64,000 nucleotides of DNA from Opitutaceae bacterium (lineage in GTDB: Bacteria > Verrucomicrobiota > Verrucomicrobiia > Opitutales > Opitutaceae). This document shows, in pieces, positions 1 to 8,288 of the stretch. The notes under the pieces were generated by a model, which worked only from the letters and a program-made list of their open reading frames with translations, searched no databases and had not been told where the DNA came from. The DNA lies in NCBI GenBank assembly GCA_003151515.1, contig PLXS01000002.1:1-64000 (forward strand). Direction: 5' to 3'. Position 1 is the first letter of the stretch; the number at the start of each line of letters is the position of its first letter. Made by a program: the position numbers and the translations under genes.

Positions 1-48
1 CCAGTAGCGGAAGTCGGGCTAGGGCAGCGGCCGCCCGGCTCGTGTTGC

Positions 49-270
49 ATGCGGCCGGTGGCTTTGATGCTGGGCTTGATGGCCGGGTGGGTCTGGGAGC
101 TTGCGGGCGGGATCCTCTCCCTGGCCGGCATCGGGCTGTTCTGCGCGGTCGTCGCGAGGCTGAGCCCCTCCAGGATGAACGGGTTCATCCTGAGCCTCTT
201 CGCGCCCGGCGCGCTCTACGTTGCAAGCTTCCTGCTGAGGCGCCCCGCCCGGCGCAGCGCCGGTACCTAG
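49..270 (+). CDS. possible small membrane protein (left-edge ORF)
   Basis: A 73-residue frame with two hydrophobic stretches (about residues 5-32 and 45-62) and an Arg-rich tail. The frame is open back to base 1, so the ATG at 49 may be internal and this may be the C-terminal end of a longer membrane protein. It ends 35 bp before the GNAT gene. I recognise no family. The high GC content makes chance open frames common here, so reality as a gene is uncertain. Confidence 0.3.
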   Translation: MRPVALMLGLMAGWVWELAGGILSLAGIGLFCAVVARLSPSRMNGFILSLFAPGALYVASFLLRRPARRSAGT

Positions 271-305
271 GGGCCGCGGTGCCGCCACACGAACCCCGAG
301 CACGA

Positions 306-728
306 ATGAAGCTGTCCTGGCGCAAGGCCACCCTTGAGGACGTCGCGCTCCTCGCCGAGTGGAACCACCAGCTGATCCGGGACGAGGGGCACCGCAACCC
401 CATGACGGTCGGCGAGCTCGAGCAGAGGATGGGCTCCTGGCTCGCCTGCGGGTACGAGGCCGTGATCTTCGCCGGGGACTCCCCGTCGGCCTTCGCCCTC
501 TTCAGGAGGGAGCAGGGCCTCGTGCACCTGCGCCAGCTCTTCGTTCGCCGCGACCAGCGCCGCCTCGGGATCGGCCGGTCGGCCGTCGGGATCCTTCGGG
601 CCGAGGTCTGGCCGCGATCGGTCCGCCTCACGGTGGACGCGCTCTGCGCCAAAAAGGCGGCGATCGCCTTTTGGCGCGCGGTCGGGTACCGGGACTACTG
701 CATCACCCTTGAGATCACGCCCCCATGA
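306..728 (+). CDS. GNAT-family N-acetyltransferase
   Basis: A 140-residue single-domain GNAT protein that would transfer an acetyl group from acetyl-CoA to an unknown amine. The frame stays open upstream of 306, but the fold begins at the ATG at 306 (MKLSWRKATLEDV, the usual first beta-strand/helix of GNATs). The acetyl-CoA-binding region is 'LFVRRDQRRLGIGRSAV' (motif A, R-x-x-G-I-G), followed by an 'AIAFWRAVGY' motif-B segment. The last 20 bp overlap the start of the acyltransferase-3 gene, so the two are probably co-transcribed. The substrate cannot be inferred from the sequence. Confidence 0.8.
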   Translation: MKLSWRKATLEDVALLAEWNHQLIRDEGHRNPMTVGELEQRMGSWLACGYEAVIFAGDSPSAFALFRREQGLVHLRQLFVRRDQRRLGIGRSAVGILRAEVWPRSVRLTVDALCAKKAAIAFWRAVGYRDYCITLEITPP

Positions 729-1887
729 CCCGACGCCGGGGCCCGAGTCGGGCCGGCAGCCAGCGCTGGACGGCCTGAGGGGCCTGGCGATCCTTTGGGT
801 GGTCTCCTACCACTACTTCGCGCTGCCCGCGAAGGCGGCGGGGATTCATGCGGTCCCGTTCCTTTTCGTCCTCGCCGACCACGGGTGGATCGGCGTCAAT
901 CTCTTCTTTGTCCTTTCGGGCTACCTGATCACGCGCGGGCTTGCGGGCAGGCCTGCGGGGCTCGCCACGCTGCGCGGCTTCTGGGTGAAGCGCGCCATGC
1001 GGATCGTGCCGGCCTACGCGCTCCTGCTTCTGTCGTTCTCCGCGGCGAGGGCTCTGTGGCCCGCCTCGGCGCCGGACGCCGCCAGGGTCTTCAACACGGC
1101 CGTCCCCCTCTGGAGCTACCTTGCGTTCGCCCAGAACTTCTACATCGCCCGGATAGGCTACCTCGGAAACGACTGGCTGAGGGTCCTCTGGTCGCTCGCG
1201 GTCGAGATGCAGTTCTACCTTTTCATAAGCGTCGCCCTGGTCCTCATCCCCCCCGCCCGGGCGGCGCGCAGCCTTGCGCTCTTCGCGGCCGCGGCCGTCG
1301 CCTTCCGCTTCGCCATCTACCTTACGGGCGAAAACGCGGACGCCGCGCTGGTCGTTCTCCTTCCCAGCAGGCTTGACGCGTTCCTCCTCGGCGGGCTGCT
1401 GTCGCTCGCCCCCGCCGGCGCCGGGGGAGCGGCGCGCACCGGCGCGGCGCTTGGCGTCGCGGCAGGGGCGGCGGCCTTCATGGCGGTCCTGTACCGGGGG
1501 GGATTCAGGTCCCTGTCGCTCTACATGGTGCCCCTCTACTACACGGTCATATCGGTCGGCTGCGCGGCGCTCCTTGACCTCTGCGCCCGGCCGGTGCGCG
1601 CGGTGGCGCTCATCCTGGGCAGCCGGCCCCTGGCCGAGGCGGGCCGCCTGAGCTACTTCATCTACCTCTTCCACATGCCGGTCGCCCTCGCCGTCTTCCA
1701 CTTCGGCCTGGGCGCGGCCCCGTCCCTGGGAGGCCGTCTGGGCGCGGCCGCGATGGCGGCCTCGTTCGCGGGCGTGTGGGCCCTGGCGTGGCTGTCCTTC
1801 GAGTACTTCGAGGGGCCGCTGATCGGCTGGTCCCACTCGCTGGCCGGGCGTGCGCGTCCCGGGGCCGCCGCGGCACCGGCGGGCTAG
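709..1887 (+). CDS. acyltransferase 3 family membrane protein (OafA/YrhL type)
   Basis: A 392-residue integral membrane O-acyltransferase, the family that acetylates or succinylates sugars of O-antigen, peptidoglycan or exopolysaccharide at the cytoplasmic membrane. Family motifs are in order: 'LDGLRGLAIL' near the N-terminus, the conserved His in 'VVSYHYFAL', 'FFVLSGYLITR', the Arg motif 'KRAMRIVPAY', and about ten hydrophobic helices. The start is a TTG at 709 because no in-frame ATG lies before the DGLRG motif; it overlaps the GNAT gene by 20 bp, which suggests translational coupling. Its stop shares a CTAG with the convergent mutY stop. With exopolysaccharide genes 8-14 kb downstream, polysaccharide decoration is plausible but unproven. 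Confidence 0.9.
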   Translation: MRSRPHDPTPGPESGRQPALDGLRGLAILWVVSYHYFALPAKAAGIHAVPFLFVLADHGWIGVNLFFVLSGYLITRGLAGRPAGLATLRGFWVKRAMRIVPAYALLLLSFSAARALWPASAPDAARVFNTAVPLWSYLAFAQNFYIARIGYLGNDWLRVLWSLAVEMQFYLFISVALVLIPPARAARSLALFAAAAVAFRFAIYLTGENADAALVVLLPSRLDAFLLGGLLSLAPAGAGGAARTGAALGVAAGAAAFMAVLYRGGFRSLSLYMVPLYYTVISVGCAALLDLCARPVRAVALILGSRPLAEAGRLSYFIYLFHMPVALAVFHFGLGAAPSLGGRLGAAAMAASFAGVWALAWLSFEYFEGPLIGWSHSLAGRARPGAAAAPAG

Positions 1888-2930
1888 GCCGGACGGACGC
1901 CGAGGATGCGGCCCGTCCAGCGCCTGTGGGGCCCGGACATCGCGACGGAGTCCAGGTCGGCGATCGGCACCCACACGAGACCGGGCATGGCCCGCAGGGG
2001 TGGCCGCGCGCGGTGTATCGACTCGGTGATCCGGTACCTTGTGATCCCGCGGGTCTCGCGGGCGACGAGCGGCCCCGCGCCGGCCCGGGCGTCGCCCAGG
2101 CCGGCCTGCTCCGCGGTCGGAAGCTCGTGGATCCCGGCCAGCCGGCGGGAGCCGGGAGGGTTCACGTGGAGCAGAAGGCGGCCGTCCCTCTCGCACCAGA
2201 CGCGCACGACGGAGCGCGACTCGGTCGTCTTCCTCTTAAGGCGGGGATAGCGCTCGGGGTCGCCGGCGGCGGCCGCCGCGCAGAATCGGCGCACCGGGCA
2301 CTGCGCGCAGCGCGGAGCGCGCCGCGCGCAGACGGTTGCGCCAAGCTCCATCATGGCCTGGTTGTGGTCGCCCGGTGCAGCGGCGTCGAGAAGGCCCCGG
2401 GCCAGCGCGGCATGCGACCTTGCCGCGCGGGCGCCGTCGGCATGGAGGACGCCGTCGCGGGTGAGCCGCGAGAGGATCCGCACGACGTTGCCGTCCACGC
2501 AGGCTTCCGGCCTGCCGAAGGCGATGCTCGCGATCGCGGCCGCCGTGTACGGGCCCACGCCGGGCAGCTGCTCCCAGCCTTCGGCTTCCCGCGGCGTGGC
2601 GCCCGCGACGACGGCCTTGGCGAGACGGTGCAGGTTGCGCGCCCGGCGGTAGTAGCCCAGGCCCTCCCAGAGCTTGAGCACCCTGGATTCGGGCGCGGCG
2701 GCGAGCTGCGCGAAGCCGGGGAGCGCCTCCATCCAGCGCAGGTAATAGGGTACGACCGTGGCGACCTGGGTCTGCTGAAGCATGAACTCACTCACGACCG
2801 TGCCGTAGGCCGAGGGGGACTCCCGCCATGGGAGCCTCCTGCGGGACGCCCGATACCACGCGAGCAGCGCCCTTCGGAACCGCTCCCGGCGCGCCAGCAG
2901 CCCCTGCCGGACGGAAGTTTTGCGTGTCAT
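1884..2930 (-). CDS. mutY: A/G-specific adenine DNA glycosylase
   Basis: A 348-residue MutY that removes adenine opposite 8-oxoguanine in base-excision repair. The catalytic Glu sits in 'SEFMLQQTQV' (E48). The helix-hairpin-helix is 'LPGVGPYTAAAI', followed by the catalytic Asp in 'VDGNVVRILSR' (D146). The iron-sulfur cluster ligands are C201, C208, C211 and C217, with the canonical 6-2-5 spacing. The C-terminal roughly 120 residues form a NUDIX-like 8-oxoG recognition domain. The reading frame extends far upstream on this strand across the RNase HIII gene, but homology starts at the ATG at 2930. It is divergent from rnhC with a 30-bp spacer, so the promoters must overlap. Confidence 0.93.
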   Translation of the reverse strand: MTRKTSVRQGLLARRERFRRALLAWYRASRRRLPWRESPSAYGTVVSEFMLQQTQVATVVPYYLRWMEALPGFAQLAAAPESRVLKLWEGLGYYRRARNLHRLAKAVVAGATPREAEGWEQLPGVGPYTAAAIASIAFGRPEACVDGNVVRILSRLTRDGVLHADGARAARSHAALARGLLDAAAPGDHNQAMMELGATVCARRAPRCAQCPVRRFCAAAAAGDPERYPRLKRKTTESRSVVRVWCERDGRLLLHVNPPGSRRLAGIHELPTAEQAGLGDARAGAGPLVARETRGITRYRITESIHRARPPLRAMPGLVWVPIADLDSVAMSGPHRRWTGRILGVRPA

Positions 2931-2960
2931 TGGCGGCAAATGTGTGACTATGGGTCCCTC

Positions 2961-3968
2961 ATGCCGAAGCGCGGCCAGGACGACGAGGAAAAACCCAAGA
3001 GGCTGAGCACGTACACCCTCAAGCTCGACGACGCGAACATGGAGAGCCTGCGCTCCATCCTGAAGCGTCGGGGATGGGAGGGCTTCGACGTCGAGTATGC
3101 GAGGTACGCGTTCCGGGGCCCCGACTGCAACGTGACGGCCTACGAGAGCGGCAAGCTGGTCGTCGCCGGCAGGGGCACCGAGGAGTTTGTGACGATGACG
3201 CTCGAGCCCGAGGTCACGATGGCCCCCAAACTCGGCTACGACGAGGTCCTGCACCCGGACTGGTTCGAGCTGCACGCGGGCCTCGACGAGAGCGGCAAGG
3301 GCGACTTCTTCGGACCGGTGGTCGCCGCCACCGTGGTCGCCGACAAGCCCGCGATCGAGGGCTGGATCAAGGCGGGCGTGAAGGACTCGAAGAGGATAGC
3401 GGACTCCGAGATCGTCAAGCTGGACAGGCTGATCAGGCACACCGAGGGAGCCGCCGCCTCGACCTGCCAGTGCGGGATGCAGAAGTACAACCTCATCATG
3501 CTGCGCCCGCACGCCAACCTGAACAAACTGCTCGCCTGGCAGCACGCGACCGCGCTCACCCAGGCCCTCGGCCGGCGCAGGGCGCCCCGCGGGCTCCTCG
3601 ACCAGTTCAGCAAGCAGCCGCTCGTTCAGCGCGAGCTCGCGAAGATGGGGGTGGCGGACTTCAAGCTGGAGATGCGCACCAAGGCAGAGGAGGACCCCGT
3701 GGTTGCCGCGGCCTCCGTAGTCGCGCGCGCCGAGTACGTGCGCCAGATGCACGCGCTCTCGCGCAAGTTCGGGGGCGCGCTGCAGAAGGGCGCGGGCCCC
3801 CTCGTCAAGGAGCAGGCTGCGCAGATCATCGAGCGCTTCGGGGCGCGCGCCCTGGGCGACTTCGCAAAGCTTCACTTCCGCACGGCCTACGAGGTCGTGA
3901 GCGCTGCGGGCCGGCTGGACGAGCTCCCTCTCCCCGTGCCCAGGGAGCGGACGGAATGGCACGGCTAG
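2961..3968 (+). CDS. rnhC: ribonuclease HIII
   Basis: A 335-residue RNase HIII that cleaves RNA in RNA/DNA hybrids. It has the N-terminal TBP-like substrate-binding domain (about residues 15-90, 'STYTLKLDD...') found in HIII but not HII. The catalytic domain starts with the family signature 'GLDESGKGDFFGPVV' (D109, E110), with further conserved segments 'VKDSKRI' and 'EEDPVVAAASVVARAEY'. An in-frame ATG at 2940 is an alternative start; I prefer 2961. It lies 22 bp upstream of rnhB, an unusual side-by-side pairing of the two type-2 RNases H. Confidence 0.9.
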   Translation: MPKRGQDDEEKPKRLSTYTLKLDDANMESLRSILKRRGWEGFDVEYARYAFRGPDCNVTAYESGKLVVAGRGTEEFVTMTLEPEVTMAPKLGYDEVLHPDWFELHAGLDESGKGDFFGPVVAATVVADKPAIEGWIKAGVKDSKRIADSEIVKLDRLIRHTEGAAASTCQCGMQKYNLIMLRPHANLNKLLAWQHATALTQALGRRRAPRGLLDQFSKQPLVQRELAKMGVADFKLEMRTKAEEDPVVAAASVVARAEYVRQMHALSRKFGGALQKGAGPLVKEQAAQIIERFGARALGDFAKLHFRTAYEVVSAAGRLDELPLPVPRERTEWHG

Positions 3969-3990
3969 GGACGCGGGCTCCAAGCGAAAG

Positions 3991-4752
3991 ATGCCGAAAC
4001 GCCGACAGCTGCGCAGTTTTGACCTGAAGAAGATCGAGGGGTTCGAGGGCCTGATCGGCGTCGACGAGGTGGGCCGGGGCGCGCTCGCGGGCCCCGTCGT
4101 GGCCGGGGCGGTCCTGGTGACGCGCGCGTTCCTCGAGGGCCGCTGGGCCGCGACGAAGGCCGGGCGCGTGAACGACTCGAAGCTCCTGAGCGCGGCCGAG
4201 AGGGAGGCGCTCTGGTCGGAGTTCGAGGCGCTGGCGGCCCAGGGGCAGATCCACGCGCACTACGGGAGCGCGAGCGTCGAGGAGATCGAGGAGCAGAACA
4301 TCCTGGGGGCGACGAAGCTGGCGATGCGCCGCGCCCTCGAGGGCATCTACCCGCCGTCGGCGTTCCACCGGCACGAGGAGCCGGACCTGTTCTCCTCCGT
4401 CGAGGAGAGGGAGTCCTTCGTCCCCGAGGTCTCGTGCCGCGTCCTCGTGGACGGGCTTCCGCTCAGGGGCTTCCCGTACCCGCACACGGCGATCGTCCAG
4501 GGCGACGCAAAGTCGCTCTGCGTCGCGATGGCCTCGATCATAGCCAAGGTGGCCAGGGACCGCATGATGGCCGAGCTCGACGCCAAGCACCCGGAGTACG
4601 GCTTCGCGCGGCACAAGGGCTACGGCACGGATGAGCACCGCGACGCCGTCGCGCGGCTGGGCCGCAGCCCCATCCACAGGGAGATGTTCCTGCGCAAGCT
4701 CCTCGCCCAGCGCGCGGACCCCGACCAGATGGATTTTCTTCCCGGCCGTTGA
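3991..4752 (+). CDS. rnhB: ribonuclease HII
   Basis: A 253-residue RNase HII, which removes ribonucleotides misincorporated in DNA. Signature 'LIGVDEVGRGALAGPVVAGAV' holds the first acidic pair (D25, E26). Later motifs are 'VLVDG', 'AMASIIAKVARDRMM' and the C-terminal 'HKGYGTDEH...SPIHREMF' block. It is longer than the usual roughly 200 residues because about 30 extra residues (from 'YPPSAFHRHEEPDLF', around 117-148) sit between 'AMRRALEG' and 'VLVDG'. Start is ATG 3991, 22 bp after rnhC, so the two are likely in one operon. Confidence 0.92.
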   Translation: MPKRRQLRSFDLKKIEGFEGLIGVDEVGRGALAGPVVAGAVLVTRAFLEGRWAATKAGRVNDSKLLSAAEREALWSEFEALAAQGQIHAHYGSASVEEIEEQNILGATKLAMRRALEGIYPPSAFHRHEEPDLFSSVEERESFVPEVSCRVLVDGLPLRGFPYPHTAIVQGDAKSLCVAMASIIAKVARDRMMAELDAKHPEYGFARHKGYGTDEHRDAVARLGRSPIHREMFLRKLLAQRADPDQMDFLPGR

Positions 4753-4787
4753 CCCGCGCGGGTGCCCCGGGTAAGAGGAGCCAGCAG

Positions 4788-5960
4788 ATGCCCGCAAAGA
4801 AGAACACATCCCTGGACCGGGTCTTGGGTAGGCTGGACAGCCTGGACGCGGTCAACCTGACCAACCTGGTCCAGCGCCTCGCCAAGGAGCGCGCCCTCTT
4901 CGAGAGGATATTCAACACGCTCCAGGAGGGCATCCTTGTCGTCGACTCCGACGGGGTGATCGAGTACGCGAACGACGCCTCCCGCCGGCTGATCGGCGTG
5001 GGCGGCGACGGCCTGGCGGGTCTCACGCTCTGGAGGCTGATACCGGGCCTGCGCTCCACGCTCGGCGACGCAAGCGGCGACGGCGCCGAAACCCACCTGG
5101 TGTCGAGGGAGTTCGAGCTGTCGTATCCGGAGCCTAGGACCGTGCGGCTCTATATGGTGCCCTTCCGGCCGGAGGGAGCGGACGGCCCGCGCCGCCAGGC
5201 GGTGATTCTCTCGGACGTGACGCGCGAGAAGAAGTCCGCCGAGCAGCGGATCGAGGACGAGCGCACCTCGTCCATCCTGCTCCTCGCCGGCGGGGTCGCG
5301 CACGAGCTCGGAAACCCCCTCAACTCGCTCACGATCCACCTGCAGCTGATCGCGAGGAAGCTGAAGAAGCTCAAGGCCTCGCGCGAGTCCGACTCGATTG
5401 CCGAGTCGGTCGACGTCTGCCGCGAGGAGGTCGCGAGGCTGGACGGGATAATCACGCACTTTCTCGACGCCGTTAGGCCGAGCCCGCCGGACCTCGCCGA
5501 GACCAGCCTTTCGGAGGTGCTTGCCGAGGTGCTCAAGTTCCAGAAGCGCGAATTCGCCGACCGGGGTATCGCCGTCGAGGCCGAGACGCCGGCCGCCCTG
5601 CCCACCGTCATGGCCGACCGGGGGCAGCTCAAGCAGGTGTTCTTCAACATCACGAAGAACGCGATGGAGGCGATGGAGCCGGGCGGGAAGCTCAAGATCA
5701 AGTCGCGCGCGGACGACGACTCGGTCTACCTGCTCTTTGGCGACAGCGGCTCCGGAATCCGCCAGGAGGACCTGGGCAGGCTGTTCCAGCCCTACCACAC
5801 CACCAAGCGCGGGGGTCACGGGCTTGGCCTGATGATCGTGCAGAGGATCATGCACGCCCACGGAGGGGACGTGAGCATCGAGAGCCGCACGGGCCTGGGA
5901 ACGATCGTCACCCTCCAGTTCCCGCGCAAGGACCGGCGGGTGCGGATGCTGCGCGGGTAG
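4788..5960 (+). CDS. PAS-domain sensor histidine kinase, NtrB-like
   Basis: A 390-residue soluble kinase. Residues about 25-150 form a PAS domain ('IFNTLQEGILVVDSDGVIEYAN'). The phosphoacceptor His is in 'GVAHELGNPLNSL', near residue 171. The ATPase domain has N-box 'VFFNITKNAMEAM', G1 'DSGSGI' and G2 'GGHGLGLMIV'. There are no membrane segments, so the signal is cytosolic. The start is the ATG at 4788, preceded by GAGGAG at 4775-4780; an in-frame TTG at 4749 overlapping rnhB is less likely. The kinase class matches the sigma-54 activator at 8289, a plausible partner although five genes intervene. Confidence 0.9.
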   Translation: MPAKKNTSLDRVLGRLDSLDAVNLTNLVQRLAKERALFERIFNTLQEGILVVDSDGVIEYANDASRRLIGVGGDGLAGLTLWRLIPGLRSTLGDASGDGAETHLVSREFELSYPEPRTVRLYMVPFRPEGADGPRRQAVILSDVTREKKSAEQRIEDERTSSILLLAGGVAHELGNPLNSLTIHLQLIARKLKKLKASRESDSIAESVDVCREEVARLDGIITHFLDAVRPSPPDLAETSLSEVLAEVLKFQKREFADRGIAVEAETPAALPTVMADRGQLKQVFFNITKNAMEAMEPGGKLKIKSRADDDSVYLLFGDSGSGIRQEDLGRLFQPYHTTKRGGHGLGLMIVQRIMHAHGGDVSIESRTGLGTIVTLQFPRKDRRVRMLRG

Positions 5961-5966
5961 GGGCCC

Positions 5967-6629
5967 CTATTGGCCCGCCTTGGGCCTGCCGTTCTCGTCT
6001 AGCAGGTTCCTCAGGGTGACGACGTGCGTCTCCTTCTCGCGGCCGAGCCTCACCGCCACCGTGACCGGTATCTCGTCCGAGCTTACCCCGAGCTGCGACA
6101 CCATGGCGGTCGGCTCGGCCGTCTGGCCGGCGGGCACGACGAGCGTGTCGGGATAGACAACGAAGTTGCCCAGGTCGGAATTGAAGTCGGTGACCGTGGC
6201 CGTGAGCGGCTGGTCCCCGGTGTTGATCAGTATGAGGTGCAGCGTGACCGGCGGAAGCGGCACGCCGATGTTGACCCTGGCGTGCGCGTAGTCCTCGTAT
6301 GCCGCCCTTGCCTCCTCCTCGTTCGCGCGGTCCTGCTCGGCCAGCTCGCGCGTGGCGTCGAAACCCTTGTTGCCCGTGGTGAGGGTGGCCTTCTGGCGCT
6401 TGTAGCCGTGGCCGATCCCGCGCGCCAGGGTAACCCTGACGACGATCTTTCCGCCGAAGTACGTCGCGCTGCCGGCCATGGCGACCGGCCTCTCGCCGGA
6501 CTCGACGGCCTGAGTCATGTGGTCCTCCTGCTTGTTGTGGGCGCAGCCCGGGCCCACGAGGGCCAGGACGCTGGCCGAGGCCGCGACGCTCAGGGCCCAA
6601 AGGCCGGCATGTTGTCTAGTATAAGGCAT
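5967..6629 (-). CDS. exported protein of unknown function
   Basis: A 220-residue protein with an N-terminal hydrophobic signal (residues about 10-27) ending 'LVGPGC', which may be a weak lipobox. The body looks like a beta-sandwich: 'VTLHLILINTGDQPLTATVTDFNSDLGNF' suggests an Ig-like domain that comments on itself as a DUF4352-like or transglutaminase-associated fold, but I cannot name the family. It is convergent with the sensor kinase (6-bp gap) and divergent from the ECF sigma gene (154-bp spacer). Confidence 0.6.
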   Translation of the reverse strand: MPYTRQHAGLWALSVAASASVLALVGPGCAHNKQEDHMTQAVESGERPVAMAGSATYFGGKIVVRVTLARGIGHGYKRQKATLTTGNKGFDATRELAEQDRANEEEARAAYEDYAHARVNIGVPLPPVTLHLILINTGDQPLTATVTDFNSDLGNFVVYPDTLVVPAGQTAEPTAMVSQLGVSSDEIPVTVAVRLGREKETHVVTLRNLLDENGRPKAGQ

Positions 6630-6783
6630 TTGCGACGGTGTATAGGGGATTGGGCGCGGCCCCCATGGTCAAGGGGCCCGGCCGTTGCTCTAAGGTTGCG
6701 TCCGGGACGCTCTTGCGCCAATTGAAAACCGCATCTTTCCGTCCTGGCAAGCGTCTGGTCGATGATCGTGCAATGTCAATCGA

Positions 6784-7329
6784 ATGGATGAAAGTTCTAC
6801 GTCCGCGCTCGACGAGAAGGTCAGGCGTGCCCAGCGAGGCGATGAGGAAGCGCTTCGCGAGCTCATTGTGGGCTACCAGCACCGCATTGCAGGCTTCACC
6901 TACGCCATCACCGGGCGCAGCGACTCCGTCGAGGACATCGTGCAGATGGTCTTCATCAAGATGGCCAGGGCCATTGACCGTCTCAAGGCGCCCGAGCAGT
7001 TTGAGTCGTGGCTGTTCAGGCTCGCCCGCAACACCTGCATCGACCATCTGCGCCGCCAGAGGCTCAGGAGGATCTTCACGCCCTTCGCCCCGGAGCATGA
7101 GAACGTCGCCGAGACCGACACCTCGGTCGACTCTGAGGAGCTCGACGCCCTGCGCCACGCCCTCGCCCAGCTCCGGCCCAAGGACCGCGCCCTCCTCGCC
7201 CTCGTCCAGGAGGGGCGCAGCCATGCCGAGATCGCAGAGACTTTCAACACAAGCGTCGCCGCTGTGAAGGCCCGCCTTCACCGCGCCCGCGAGCAATTGC
7301 GCCAACACTACAACACCGATGAAAACTGA
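6784..7329 (+). CDS. ECF RNA polymerase sigma factor
   Basis: A 181-residue extracytoplasmic-function sigma-70 factor. Region 2 runs from 'RGDEEALRELIVGYQHRI' to 'WLFRLARNTCIDHLRRQRLRR' (-10 recognition and core binding). Region 4 is 'LRPKDRALLALVQEGRSHAEIAETFNTSVAAVKARLHRAREQL' in spirit, with the helix-turn-helix near residues 140-165. It overlaps the next small membrane gene by 11 bp, which in turn overlaps the LTxxQ gene by 4 bp, so all three form a tight operon. The next two genes may supply the membrane sensor or anti-sigma function. Confidence 0.88.
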   Translation: MDESSTSALDEKVRRAQRGDEEALRELIVGYQHRIAGFTYAITGRSDSVEDIVQMVFIKMARAIDRLKAPEQFESWLFRLARNTCIDHLRRQRLRRIFTPFAPEHENVAETDTSVDSEELDALRHALAQLRPKDRALLALVQEGRSHAEIAETFNTSVAAVKARLHRAREQLRQHYNTDEN

Positions 7330-7591
7330 AGACAATGCATGGAGGCTCCTTCGGGAGCGTGGGGCGTCGATGATCTCCCCGGGGCTCCCCGACCGGGTGA
7401 TTCGGTCGGCCCGGGCCTACTCTTCGCCCATCTTGGTGAGCCATTTCGCGATGTGCGCGGCGACGGCCGCGATTTGCCTCGTGGCGGTCGCGCTCTATGA
7501 CGCGCGCTCCTCCGGGGACGACGACGCGCAGAGCCTCGCCGGCTGGAACGACATCGCGGCGCAGGCCGGGGAGCTCGAACCGGGCCTATGA
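7319..7591 (+). CDS. small single-pass membrane protein, possible anti-sigma factor
   Basis: A 90-residue protein with one transmembrane helix around residues 40-60 ('HFAMCAATAAICLVAVAL') and short soluble flanks. It has no zinc anti-sigma motif. Position is the main clue: the ATG at 7319 lies inside the sigma gene and the stop overlaps the next ATG (ATGA at 7588), so the product is made in step with the sigma factor. A role in tethering or inhibiting the sigma factor is inference. Confidence 0.6.
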   Translation: MKTEDNAWRLLRERGASMISPGLPDRVIRSARAYSSPILVSHFAMCAATAAICLVAVALYDARSSGDDDAQSLAGWNDIAAQAGELEPGL

Positions 7592-8235
7592 GGGAGAGGG
7601 CTCTCGCCGCACTCCTAACGCTGGCCGTCTTCGCAGCGGGATTTGGCGCGGGCATGTGGGTGGAGCGCCACCGCCCGCTCCCGCGCCCGCCGGGGCCGTT
7701 CTTCGGCGAATTCAACCCTGCCAGGCGGGACTTCGGCGCGCGCGCGTCGGCGCCCGTCAACAGGGCGCAGCTTCGCGAGCAGATCGACGCGATCCGCCCG
7801 CAGATGGAGGCCTTCAGGGAGCGGATCGTGGAGATTTACGGCCAGTTCGACCGCGACATGGAGACCGTCCTCACACCAGGCCAAAAAGAGGTCTACGAGA
7901 CGAGGTTCCGCTCGCAGCACATGTACGGCCCCCCCCCCGAGATGAGGGGCGACAAGCCGCTCTCCGACGAGCAGATCGAGCAGCTCCTCCAGAGACCCTT
8001 CCGCACGCTCTCGTTCTTCATCATCGTGCCGATGACCCTCGACCGCATGTCCACGGAGCTGAAGCTGGACGAGCCGCAGCGCGAGAAGGTCAGGGACTTC
8101 CTGCGGGTGCGCAGGGAGAAGTTCATCGAGCTGGTTGACAGCTCGCCTCCGCCCAGCCTCATGCTCAGCCGCCTCGCCCCTATCGCCCAGCGGCTTGCGG
8201 TTCCGGAGAAGCCCGCCGAGGCGCCCGCGCACTAG
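7588..8235 (+). CDS. membrane-anchored LTxxQ-type periplasmic stress/metal sensor-like protein
   Basis: A 215-residue protein anchored by an N-terminal helix (residues 4-24), with a mostly helical periplasmic domain. The segment 'YGQFDRDMETVLTPGQKEVYETRF' carries an LTxxQ motif, and 'LKLDEPQREKVRDFL' is a second degenerate one, as in the Spy/CpxP/CnrX group. This group senses metals or misfolded protein and often partners ECF sigma factors. The four-base overlap with the upstream gene and the sigma factor two genes back support a sigma/anti-sigma/sensor module. The actual signal is unknown. Confidence 0.65.
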   Translation: MRERALAALLTLAVFAAGFGAGMWVERHRPLPRPPGPFFGEFNPARRDFGARASAPVNRAQLREQIDAIRPQMEAFRERIVEIYGQFDRDMETVLTPGQKEVYETRFRSQHMYGPPPEMRGDKPLSDEQIEQLLQRPFRTLSFFIIVPMTLDRMSTELKLDEPQREKVRDFLRVRREKFIELVDSSPPPSLMLSRLAPIAQRLAVPEKPAEAPAH

Positions 8236-8288
8236 GGACCACGCCCGACCGGGCTTGACCGCAGGGGCGGCTCGCTTGGAATGGTCGC

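Noticed and set aside
715-2196. Long antisense open frame opposite the acyltransferase and mutY 3' end
   Set aside because: Arg/Gly/Pro-rich translation with no family features; explained by third-position GC bias of the real genes.
2931-3983. Upstream extension of the mutY frame through rnhC
   Set aside because: Homology begins at the ATG at 2930; the extension is antisense to RNase HIII.
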